Part shown: piece after piece, positions 17,651 through 26,794 of the stretch
Numbering within the stretch: position 1 is the stretch's first letter
Layout: every line of letters begins with the position of its first letter
Assembly (NCBI GenBank): GCA_963170155.1
Contig: CAUJGP010000024.1
Span: forward strand, 186,001-250,000
Source of the DNA: Bdellovibrionota bacterium
GTDB lineage: Bacteria; Bdellovibrionota; Bdellovibrionia; Bdellovibrionales; Bdellovibrionaceae
Length of the DNA stretch: 64,000 nucleotides
Reading direction: 5' to 3'
Notes under the pieces: model-generated
What the model was told of the DNA's origin: nothing
Database searches by the model: none
Seen by the model: only the letters and a program-made list of their open reading frames with translations
Translations under genes and position numbers: made by a program

Positions 17651-17757
17651 CTTCTTTAAAAAGCAAGGGATGAAATTGTTGTTTTACCATGATGATTTTC
17701 AACAACGGCGAGCGAAGGATTCGTATTTTTACCAAACGAAAAAGTACAAGCCGCGAA

Positions 17758-18585
17758 TTATTGAACTGAACTCAAAGAGGCGACGAAGTCTTTTACGAAA
17801 GCGATGAATTGCGCCTCTACTTTTTTTGCGGTTTCCGTGACTTCATCATGAGAGAGTTTATGCTTTGAGATGCCAGCGGCTTTATTGGTGATGCAACTCA
17901 CCCCACACACTTTAATTCCCATGTGATTAGCTACAATGACTTCTGGAACCGTGCTCATACCCACAGCGGAGCCACCCAGAAGCTTTATATAGTTTACTTC
18001 AGCAGGTGTTTCGTAAGTGGGGCCCGTTAAAGCGCAGTAAACGCCTTTATGATAGGGAATTTTGTGGATGCGCAAAAAATGTTCCATTTTATCTTGGAGT
18101 TCTAAAGGATAGGCTTCCGTCATATCAGGAAAACGAGGCCCCAATGAAGCCTCATTGGCGCCTATCAAAGGATTGGTGCCCATAAGATTAATGTGATCTT
18201 TGATGATCATCAAATCGCCTGGCTCCATATTGAGTTGCAAACCTCCCGCTGCATTTGTGACAAGAAGGGTTTTGATACCAAGCGCTGCTAATGTGCGTGT
18301 CGGGTAAGCGACAGAAGCTATCGAATGACCTTCATAATAATGAATACGTCCTTGAAGACAGGCCACAGGTGTTTTGCCAACATGGCCAAGAAGTAAATGA
18401 CCCCGATGTCCTTCAATGCTAGGGACGGAAAAATGAGGGATGTCTTTATAGGGAATAGAGACTTCAGTTTGAATTTGTGAGGAAAAACTTCCTAGCCCTG
18501 AACCGAGAATAATTCCTACTTGGGGCCTTAGGGCACTTTGAGACTGAATATAGGAAACAGTTTGCGTGAGTTTTTCCACCAACAT
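17758..18585 (-). CDS. punA: purine nucleoside phosphorylase (trimeric PNP-I type)
   Basis: Splits inosine, guanosine and their deoxy forms with phosphate into base and (deoxy)ribose-1-phosphate. Family motifs are GIILGSGLGSF, EGHRGHLLLG, ACLQGRIHYYEGH, VTNAAGGL and GMSTVPEVIVANHMG. The start was placed at the ATG 18585 because AGGGAG lies immediately upstream; an ATG six codons earlier (18603) lacks one. It is the last gene of deoC-deoA-punA, and its product feeds the same ribose/deoxyribose-phosphate pool. Confidence 0.95.
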   Translation of the reverse strand: MLVEKLTQTVSYIQSQSALRPQVGIILGSGLGSFSSQIQTEVSIPYKDIPHFSVPSIEGHRGHLLLGHVGKTPVACLQGRIHYYEGHSIASVAYPTRTLAALGIKTLLVTNAAGGLQLNMEPGDLMIIKDHINLMGTNPLIGANEASLGPRFPDMTEAYPLELQDKMEHFLRIHKIPYHKGVYCALTGPTYETPAEVNYIKLLGGSAVGMSTVPEVIVANHMGIKVCGVSCITNKAAGISKHKLSHDEVTETAKKVEAQFIAFVKDFVASLSSVQ

Positions 18586-18686
18586 AAATTCTCCCTTGGT
18601 CATTTGAACGTGAGACAGAGATTTGACATTGCAGGAACATTAAAATCACATTCGTATGGCAATGAAAATCAGTTCACCTGAGTTTC

Positions 18687-20018
18687 TTAGTACAGAATTT
18701 CTTTGATTAGTTCAAATGGCATTGGCTTATTTTTTTCAATAACAACATTTGTTAAAAGGGATTCACCCACGGATTCAATCAACTCTTCAGACTCTCCGTA
18801 GATTGTGCATAAAGTATCTTCAGGCTTTACTGGATCACCAATTTTAAAATGCAATTGAAAGCCTGATGTGGGGATGATGCTATCTGTGACCTTGGCTCTT
18901 CCTGCTCCTAATTTGATCGCTAGCATGCCAATTTCTTCGCCATTGAATTTTGTGACATAACCCGTTTTTTTTGCTTTCACTTCAATGGAATAGGTCGCTT
19001 TTGGCAAACGAGAGAGGTGCCCACCTTGCCATTGGCAAACGTCTTCAAAAACACGCAGCGCCTGACCGCTGAGGAGAGTTTGCTTCGCTAAATGATAAGC
19101 GCTGGTGATATTTTCAGCTTTGCCTGCAAGATTGATCATATGAGCCGCTAAGATGAGGCTTAGCTCTCTCGTATCTTCATAAAGATCTGTTCCAACGGAA
19201 TTGATTAATGTTTGCCCTGATAAAATTTCAAGACATTCTTGAATTTCGAGGGAGTTTCCAATGTAAGCTCCCAGGGGCTGATTCATGTTGGTCAATAGGG
19301 CCGTGACTTTTTTTCCATCACTTTTTCCAATAGTTTGTAAAGATTGAGCCAAGGTTTTTGCAGCTTCAAAGGTTTTCATAAAAGCGCCGCTGCCAAACTT
19401 GACGTCTAAAACAAGCCCATCCAAATCTTCTGCAAGTTTTTTTGACATGATAGAAGCTGAGATGAGCTCAACACTTTCTACCGTACCGGTGACATCCCGA
19501 AGGGAATACATTTTTTTATCTGCAGGACAAATATCTTTTGTTTGTCCTATAAAAGAGATGCCGTGTTGACTGAGGATTTTTTTGAATGTGAGGTGATCTA
19601 ATTGAGTGTTGAACCCTGGAATGCTTTCAAGTTTATCTAAAGTGCCTCCTGTGTGACCGAGTCCTCGGCCTGACATCATGGGTACAGCGACACCACAGGC
19701 AGCCACTATGGGACCTAAGATTAAACTTGTTTTATCGCCAATTCCTCCTGTGGAGTGTTTGTCAATTTTTGGTTTGTGAATGGATTTTAAATCTAAGGTG
19801 GAACCCGAGTGCAACATGGCTTTTGTGAGCGCATAAGTTTCTTGGTGAGTCAGTCCTTTCAAAACGACGGCCATTAACCATGCACTCATTTGATAGTCGG
19901 GGATCGCTCCTTTGGTATAATGGTCGATAAGGCTGTGAATGTCTTCTGTGGAAAGAGGAATACGATCTCGTGTTTTCTTGATGATTTCAACAGGTAAAAA
20001 GGGGAGACTTGATGACAT
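18687..20018 (-). CDS. deoA: thymidine (pyrimidine-nucleoside) phosphorylase
   Basis: Glycosyltransferase family 3 enzyme of 443 residues that phosphorolyses thymidine and deoxyuridine (and perhaps uridine). Signature blocks are KHSTGGIGDKTSLILGP and MSGRGLGHTGGTLDKLESIPG. The C-terminal domain (VKAKKTGYVTKFNGEEIGMLAIKLGAGR) is standard. AGGAGG sits 9 bases before the ATG. It lies 15 bases downstream of deoC and 101 bases upstream of punA. A broader pyrimidine specificity (Pdp-type) cannot be excluded from sequence. Confidence 0.95.
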   Translation of the reverse strand: MSSSLPFLPVEIIKKTRDRIPLSTEDIHSLIDHYTKGAIPDYQMSAWLMAVVLKGLTHQETYALTKAMLHSGSTLDLKSIHKPKIDKHSTGGIGDKTSLILGPIVAACGVAVPMMSGRGLGHTGGTLDKLESIPGFNTQLDHLTFKKILSQHGISFIGQTKDICPADKKMYSLRDVTGTVESVELISASIMSKKLAEDLDGLVLDVKFGSGAFMKTFEAAKTLAQSLQTIGKSDGKKVTALLTNMNQPLGAYIGNSLEIQECLEILSGQTLINSVGTDLYEDTRELSLILAAHMINLAGKAENITSAYHLAKQTLLSGQALRVFEDVCQWQGGHLSRLPKATYSIEVKAKKTGYVTKFNGEEIGMLAIKLGAGRAKVTDSIIPTSGFQLHFKIGDPVKPEDTLCTIYGESEELIESVGESLLTNVVIEKNKPMPFELIKEILY

Positions 20019-20033
20019 GGCGATGGGCCTCCT

Positions 20034-20714
20034 TTAATAAGAGTGTGAAGAAATGCTTTGATGAGTGACAAGTTGAACGCCAGAGCTGGTTCCTAATCGA
20101 GTGGCCCCCGCACTGAGAAGAGCGAACGCTTGCTCTGCGGTTTTGATTCCGCCACTGGCCTTGACTTGGACGTGTTCAGCAACAGAGGCGCGCATGAGTG
20201 TGACATGTTCCACTGTGGCCACACCTGGGGCGAATCCTGTGCATGTTTTGACAAAAAGAGCTCCAGCGGACTCTGAAGCGTGGCAAGCCCGTTTGATTTC
20301 TTCATTTGTTAAAAAACCTGTTTCTAAAATCACTTTGACGGGAATATCCACAGATTTAACCACAGCTCTGATATCTGTTTCGACTTCTTTCCAAAGGCCC
20401 TCTTTGGCGAAACCAATATTGATGACCATATCGATTTCTTGAGCTCCTTTTTGGGCGGCTAATTGGGCTTCAAAAGATTTAGCTTCACTCAAACCCGCTC
20501 CAAGAGGAAATCCTACAACAGCAACAAGAAGAGGTTTTTCTCCTTTGAGGCGTGAAGCTGATAAAGGAACGTAACAGGAGTTCACGCAAACTCCTTGGAA
20601 TGAATATTGGATGGCTTCTTCGCAAAGTTTTTCGATTTGTTGGCGAGTGGTTTCTGGTTTTAGTAAAGTGTGCTCAATATAAGGAGCCAGGGTTAATATT
20701 TTAGTTGTCACCAC
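20034..20714 (-). CDS. deoC: deoxyribose-phosphate aldolase
   Basis: Class I aldolase that cleaves deoxyribose-5-phosphate to glyceraldehyde-3-phosphate and acetaldehyde, the final step of deoxynucleoside catabolism. The Schiff-base lysine is in LFVKTCTGF, and KASGGIKT is the second conserved Lys motif. EIDMVINIG and the N-terminal IEHTLLKPETT complete the family pattern. No ATG starts this gene. I prefer GTG 20714, nine bases after GGAG; a TTG at 20729 would add five residues and GTG 20711 would remove one. It is the first gene of the operon, with a 26-base palindrome just upstream. Confidence 0.95.
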   Translation of the reverse strand: MVTTKILTLAPYIEHTLLKPETTRQQIEKLCEEAIQYSFQGVCVNSCYVPLSASRLKGEKPLLVAVVGFPLGAGLSEAKSFEAQLAAQKGAQEIDMVINIGFAKEGLWKEVETDIRAVVKSVDIPVKVILETGFLTNEEIKRACHASESAGALFVKTCTGFAPGVATVEHVTLMRASVAEHVQVKASGGIKTAEQAFALLSAGATRLGTSSGVQLVTHQSISSHSY

Positions 20715-20739
20715 GATGAAGATCTCCAAGAATAAAAGT

Positions 20740-20765
20740 GTGCGGGTGATTCAAATCATTCGCAC
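20740..20765. promoter_or_regulatory. 26-base palindrome upstream of the deoCA-punA operon
   Basis: The arms GTGCG and CGCAC (20740-20744, 20761-20765) flank TGAT-TCAA-ATCA with two-base spacers that pair as G-T. In RNA it is an 11-bp stem with a TCAA loop; in DNA it is a two-fold symmetric operator-like site. It is 26 bases from the deoC start and so overlaps the region where a promoter or leader must lie. A deoxynucleoside repressor or an FNR/CRP-type regulator are candidates. Confidence 0.5.
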
Positions 20766-20828
20766 GTAAAAAACAAAGCGACAATTTGACATCATCATAA
20801 ACTTTCAAAGAGTTCAAGGAGTGGTTCA

Positions 20829-21236
20829 GTGTTCGGCAGTAAAACAAAGAGGCTTTTTCTTACAGGTTTGTTCGTGTTGCAGTTCAGCTTATGGGGTTTT
20901 TCCAGTGATGCCATGGAGGGAGGGTCGCGAGTTGAGGCTCCTTCGGTTAAATCTCAAGTGGCTAAAATACTGTTGAGCAGTTTGGGTGGAGCTGTTTTGG
21001 GGATCAGCACTTTGAGTTTTTATGAAACCCCTCAGGATCATCTTTCCAATGTCGCTATCGGTGGAGCTATTGGGATTTTACTGGGCTCTATGTATGTGAC
21101 CAATGAATCTTTAAATCAGAAGGCCCTCTCCACATTTGAATCTGGTGGGACTGTAAACTTGGCTTTTTTGAGCTCCCACACCAAGAGTTCAAAAACTCTG
21201 GATGGAGTGGGTATTTCCTGGAGCTTCGTTTTTTAA
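20829..21236 (+). CDS. small exported or membrane protein, unknown function
   Basis: Unrecognised 135-residue protein. It starts at GTG 20829, with AGGAG seven bases upstream. The N-terminus is a signal peptide or anchor (KRLFLTGLFVLQFSLWGFSS). A Gly-rich hydrophobic pair follows: LLSSLGGAVLGISTLSF and VAIGGAIGILLGSMYV, resembling glycine-zipper membrane segments. The protein ends in beta-like sequence finishing SFVF, an aromatic end seen in outer-membrane proteins. It is divergent from deoC and convergent with pilT, overlapping its end by 4 bases. Confidence 0.6.
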   Translation: MFGSKTKRLFLTGLFVLQFSLWGFSSDAMEGGSRVEAPSVKSQVAKILLSSLGGAVLGISTLSFYETPQDHLSNVAIGGAIGILLGSMYVTNESLNQKALSTFESGGTVNLAFLSSHTKSSKTLDGVGISWSFVF

Positions 21237-22279
21237 GCAACTTTGTCGTCGGTGTGGCCGAAGAAGACATCCATCTCTTTTTTGCTGATGACTCCTCGTT
21301 TAACAAGCTCTCCAAGTGATTTTTCGAACAAAATCATTCCATACTTGGCGCCCATTTGAATTTGAGATGCAATTTGGTAGGTTTTCTTTTCTCGAATCAA
21401 ACTGGCAATCGCTCGTGTGTTTCTCATAATTTCATAAGCAGCCACTCGTCCAGGTCGATCTGTGCGGGCAAAAAGAGATTGAGCAACAACACCTCTTAAG
21501 CTTTCGGCTAACATCGCTCGAATTTGATCTTGCTGATCACCAGGGAACACGTCAATAAGACGATCAATGGTTTTTCCAGCACTGTTGGTGTGGAGAGTGC
21601 CAAAGACCAAGTGTCCAGTTTCAGCTGCGGTAATCGCAAGGGAAATTGTCTCGAGATCCCGAAGCTCGCCCACTAAAATCACATCAGGATCTTCGCGTAA
21701 AGAAGCTTTGAGAGCGTTGGCAAACGATTTTGTATGGCTTCCGAGTTCTCTTTGATTGATCAGAGATTTGAGATTGGGATGAATAAATTCTATAGGATCT
21801 TCAATAGTGATAATATGAGCTTCCCGTGTCGTATTAAGATGATTGATGAGTGCGGCGAGAGTGGTTGATTTACCGGACCCAGTAGGGCCGGTCACGAGAA
21901 TTAAACCTCGATCGCATTCAATCAAATCAATGATAGAGGACGGGAGATTAAGGTCTTGTGCCGTGAGTATCTTCTCTGGGATCACCCGAAACACGCCCCC
22001 CAGCCCTTTTCGTTGCATGAAAATATTACCTCTGAAGCGAGCTAAGCCGACAACGCCATAAGCAAAGTCAAGTTCCCACCGTTCAATAAATGATTTTTTT
22101 TGTTTTTCCGTGAGAATTTCAAATAAAATGCCTTGGACGTCCTGATTGCTAAGTTCGCGATAATTCACGGCTCTCATGTCACCATGAACTCTCAAATAGG
22201 GAGGAGCCCCACTGGTAATATGGAGATCTGAAGCCTTATGCTCAATCATGAGTTTTAATAAATCATCAATGACAGCCAT
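21233..22279 (-). CDS. pilT: type IV pilus retraction ATPase PilT
   Basis: Hexameric ATPase that depolymerises type IV pili and drives twitching, DNA uptake and surface contact. It is 348 residues with the PilT-type N-terminal PAS-like domain (HKASDLHITSG). Walker A is GPTGSGKST, the Asp box ITIEDPIEF, and Walker B VGELRDLETIS. The His box is GHLVFGTLHTNSA, and the C-terminal PilT-specific AIASLIREKK lies near residue 290. Length and the last motif favour PilT over PilB or PilU. It stands alone. Confidence 0.96.
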   Translation of the reverse strand: MAVIDDLLKLMIEHKASDLHITSGAPPYLRVHGDMRAVNYRELSNQDVQGILFEILTEKQKKSFIERWELDFAYGVVGLARFRGNIFMQRKGLGGVFRVIPEKILTAQDLNLPSSIIDLIECDRGLILVTGPTGSGKSTTLAALINHLNTTREAHIITIEDPIEFIHPNLKSLINQRELGSHTKSFANALKASLREDPDVILVGELRDLETISLAITAAETGHLVFGTLHTNSAGKTIDRLIDVFPGDQQDQIRAMLAESLRGVVAQSLFARTDRPGRVAAYEIMRNTRAIASLIREKKTYQIASQIQMGAKYGMILFEKSLGELVKRGVISKKEMDVFFGHTDDKVA

Positions 22280-22391
22280 ACTTTCCTTCTCGGTAAAGTC
22301 TCTGTAAATCTGAGTCTAGCTCATGAGTGTTGCAACTCTTTTTTCGTTATCGAGAAATTCTTTTTTATATCGGATCATTCAGGATCGTCCC

Positions 22392-22489
22392 ATTGGAGGT
22401 AGGCGAAGAGCCTGTAGCTCAATTCAAACGGAGGTAGTCCCTTTGCGTTGGAGTGAGATTTGAGCAAGGCAACGAAGTCCACCTCCAAT
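22392..22489 (+). ncRNA. candidate multi-branched structured leader of the RNase E/G gene
   Basis: A 9-bp perfect closing helix (22392-22400 with 22481-22489) encloses two hairpins. One pairs AGGC 22401-22404 with GCCT 22410-22413. The other pairs GCTCAA 22417-22422 with TTGAGC 22460-22465 and contains an inner CAAA/TTTG stem at 22425-22445. A further CACTGA/TCAGTG pair closes 22498-22543. It lies 125 bases before the RNase gene. RNase E genes are known to be autoregulated through structured leaders, so a similar role is plausible. No known riboswitch consensus was recognised. Confidence 0.45.
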
Positions 22490-22613
22490 TTGGCGACACT
22501 GACTAGCTAATTCAGCGTAAGGGTGTTATAGAGGTCTTCAGTGGAATAGCAGGTCGACTCAACTAATGCCTTCCGACGGATTATTGCGTTTTGACTAAGA
22601 TTGAGGAGAATCA

Positions 22614-24128
22614 ATGCCAGCTGAAATTTTAATTAATATTAAAGCACAAGAAACCAGAGTTGCTTATCTTGAAGGTGGGGTTCTTGCCGATCTAAAAATT
22701 GAACGAAAAACATCCCCGACCTTGGTGGGTTCGATTTATAAAGGAAAGGTCAGTCGTGTTCTGCCAGGAATGCAAGCTGCTTTTGTAGACATTGGCCTCG
22801 AAAAGGCAGCTTTTTTATATGTTGGGGATATCCTGGCTGATGGTGGAAATCTTGAAGAGGAAAGACCTGTTGGTGATGCGGAGAATGATTCAGAGGAGCA
22901 AACATCTTCAGACTCGAGTAAGTACCCTCCGATTCAAGAGCTCATCCGTGAAGGACAATTGATCTTGGTTCAGGTGGCAAAAGACCCCATTGGAACCAAG
23001 GGGGCTCGAATTACGATGCAGATCTCGTTGGCGGGGCGTTTTGTTGTGTATTTGCCGGAGGTGAAACATATTGGAGTAAGCCGAAGAATTGAAGCGGAAG
23101 CTGAGAGAGAACGACTTCGCGAATTGGTTGCCAAAATAAATCCTTCGGGAGGAGTTATTGTACGCACGGCTGGAGAAAGCGCGACTGAAGAGAGCTTAAA
23201 GAATGACATTGAGTATCTCGATCGTCTGAGTAAAGACATTTTGAAAGCGGCAGAAAAGAAAAAGAACCCAGGCCTTGTTCATTCGGAGATGGATGTTGAG
23301 TTACAAGCTCTGCGAGACATGCTCAACGAAGACGTTGTGAGCGTGTATGTTGATAATGAAGATGTCTATCGTAAAGTGACTAAATTTGTGGGGCAGCTGA
23401 TGCCAAAATACAAGCAAAACGTAGTGCTTTACCAGGATCAAAGGCCTTTGTTTGATTTGTATGACATTGATCTTGAAATTTCTCGGTCATTGGATCGTAA
23501 AATTTGGCTTAAATCAGGGGGCTACATCGTTATTGATGAAGCGGAAGCCCTTGTTGTGGTTGATGTGAATACCGGTCGTTATGTAGGAAAAAAAGATCTT
23601 GAAGATACCATTTTAAAAACGAATATGGAGGCCGTTAAAGAGATTGCCCACCAGTTGAGGATTAGAAACTGTGGAGGAATTATCATTATTGATTTTATTG
23701 ATATGGAAAAACAATCCCATAGAGACAAAGTCATGGCTCATTTGAATGAAGAGTTGCAAAAAGATCGCGCCCGCACTCATGTGGTTTCCATGTCCTCTCT
23801 TGGCTTGGTGGAGATGACCCGCAAAAGAACGCGGCCGAGCTTGATCAAGACTTTGTGTAATCCATGCTCTTATTGTGATGGAAAAGGTTATGTGAAAAAG
23901 AAATCTACTGTTGCTCATGAGATTTTCCTTGAACTAGAGCGAGATTTGATGACCTATCGTCATCAAAGAGGCAACATCGTTGTTCATTGTCATCGTGATG
24001 TGGTGGATTGGATTTATGAAGTTGAGGGGGCCCTTCTCGATAGCATTGAGAAGAAAATGAGCAAATCAGTGGCTTTTAAAGTAGAGCCCGCTTATCACGT
24101 TGAGCAGTACGAAATATTTACTATTTAG
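22614..24128 (+). CDS. rng: ribonuclease E/G family endoribonuclease
   Basis: Single-strand endoribonuclease for rRNA maturation and mRNA decay. At 504 residues without a long C-terminal scaffold it resembles RNase G. An S1-like RNA-binding domain near residues 36-130 (GSIYKGKVSRVLPGMQAAFVDIG) carries an acidic insert rich in Glu/Asp/Ser around residues 85-105. Catalytic-site blocks are VVVDVNTGRYVGKK and IIIIDFIDME, with the magnesium-binding aspartates. The Zn-link CNPCSYCDGKG is complete. ATG 22614 has GAGGAG upstream. It is preceded by a 334-base gap carrying a strongly folded leader. Confidence 0.93.
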   Translation: MPAEILINIKAQETRVAYLEGGVLADLKIERKTSPTLVGSIYKGKVSRVLPGMQAAFVDIGLEKAAFLYVGDILADGGNLEEERPVGDAENDSEEQTSSDSSKYPPIQELIREGQLILVQVAKDPIGTKGARITMQISLAGRFVVYLPEVKHIGVSRRIEAEAERERLRELVAKINPSGGVIVRTAGESATEESLKNDIEYLDRLSKDILKAAEKKKNPGLVHSEMDVELQALRDMLNEDVVSVYVDNEDVYRKVTKFVGQLMPKYKQNVVLYQDQRPLFDLYDIDLEISRSLDRKIWLKSGGYIVIDEAEALVVVDVNTGRYVGKKDLEDTILKTNMEAVKEIAHQLRIRNCGGIIIIDFIDMEKQSHRDKVMAHLNEELQKDRARTHVVSMSSLGLVEMTRKRTRPSLIKTLCNPCSYCDGKGYVKKKSTVAHEIFLELERDLMTYRHQRGNIVVHCHRDVVDWIYEVEGALLDSIEKKMSKSVAFKVEPAYHVEQYEIFTI

Positions 24129-24613
24129 TTATTGGTATCATGAAAAGCGAAAAAGACACCTTATGACCGTGCTCAAATCTCAGCACTCTATTTTATCGCA
24201 TTGAGTCAGGTGTTAAGAGGGAGTTAATGTTTTTATTATTTTTTAGGACCTAGCTTGACAATATTTCACTAAACACCAATGTAGTTCTTGTGGTTTATGC
24301 CAAGGTAATTTTATAAATCTTTATAAGGTTTTTTCTGATTTTTGGATTTTTTAGGATGTGAAGATGAAATTCGCCTCATCTGGAGCGAAACTTTAAGAGT
24401 CAGTATCAAACTTTATAGGGGTTTAAATTAATTCATTTATAAATTAGAAGTGGTCTTAAAAACGATTCTCATCAGCAGCTAAGAAAGCCTTCTAAAGACG
24501 CTCCTCTGGGAGTTGCAAAAGGAAGGTGAGTGATGGCAACGAGGTTTGGTCGTGTTTAAGGGCTTTTCTAAATAAAATACAATAAAACAAAACCTAGTTT
24601 AAGGAGGTACTTA
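24129..24613. other. long leader and promoter region of groESL
   Basis: A 485-base gap. No CIRCE element was found. CTTGACA at 24254-24260 followed by CACCAATG at 24274-24281 has the layout of a heat-shock sigma-32 promoter with imperfect -10 agreement, and would give a leader of about 325 bases. A short palindrome (TTATAAA-TC-TTTATAA) lies near 24315, followed by a T-run. AAGGAGG precedes the groES ATG. Confidence 0.4.
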
Positions 24614-24916
24614 ATGGGTAATAAAGAAGTTGGCGTTCGTCCTTTGCACGATCGTATTTTAGTAAGACGTACTACGGAGGAAGATAAAACTCCGGGTGGA
24701 TTGTATATTCCAGATACAGCAAAAGAAAAGCCTCAAAAGGGAGAAGTTGTTGCTGCTGGTAAAGGGCGCGTTCTTGAGGATGGAAAAGTTTTACCATTGG
24801 AAATCAAGGTAGGCGATCGAATCCTTTTCAGTAAATATGCGGGTACAGAGTTAAAGTTGGATGGTGAAGAGTATTTAATGATGCGTGAAGAAGACGTCTT
24901 AGGAATCGTACACTAA
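24614..24916 (+). CDS. groS: co-chaperonin GroES
   Basis: Heptameric lid of the GroEL chamber. The 100-residue protein has the standard beta-barrel pattern ([11 protein letters not shown]), the mobile-loop region [19 protein letters not shown] and the C-terminal [21 protein letters not shown] lies six bases before the ATG. It is followed after 120 bases by groEL, forming the usual groESL unit. Confidence 0.98.
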   Translation: MGNKEVGVRPLHDRILVRRTTEEDKTPGGLYIPDTAKEKPQKGEVVAAGKGRVLEDGKVLPLEIKVGDRILFSKYAGTELKLDGEEYLMMREEDVLGIVH

Positions 24917-25027
24917 GTCTTAAAGAGATTGGTGTGAAAATTAGTTTTTTTAAGACAATTATATTGAATTATTAAGTAACGTTATAAGTAATAGATTTTT
25001 TAGAGATCAATATTGATTTTATATTAA

Positions 25028-26686
<1,659 letters not shown>

Positions 26687-26723
26687 TATCGCATCCGTTC
26701 ATACGTTCTTGTCATTAAGAAAT

Positions 26724-26757
26724 AAAAAAACCCGAGAATAATTCTCGGGTTTTTTTA
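26724..26757. terminator. bidirectional rho-independent terminator
   Basis: AAAAAAACCCGAGAATAA is followed by TTCTCGGGTTTTTTT: a 10-bp CCCGAGAATA/ATTCTCGGG-type stem with A-run before and T-run after. It ends groEL on the plus strand and the sulfatase-like gene on the minus strand. Confidence 0.93.
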
Positions 26758-26794
26758 TTGGTAGATAAGTGGAATACGATAGGGATAATGACTA

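Noticed and set aside
17758-20714. Reading deoC-deoA-punA as an arginine/nucleotide-sugar pathway
   Set aside because: Every active-site motif matches nucleoside phosphorylases and deoxyribose-phosphate aldolase.
22411-22480. Possible tRNA or signal-recognition-particle RNA upstream of the RNase gene
   Set aside because: The CTGTAGCTCAA start is tRNA-like but no T-arm or acceptor pairing follows, and the SRP GGAAGGAAGCA-type loop is absent.
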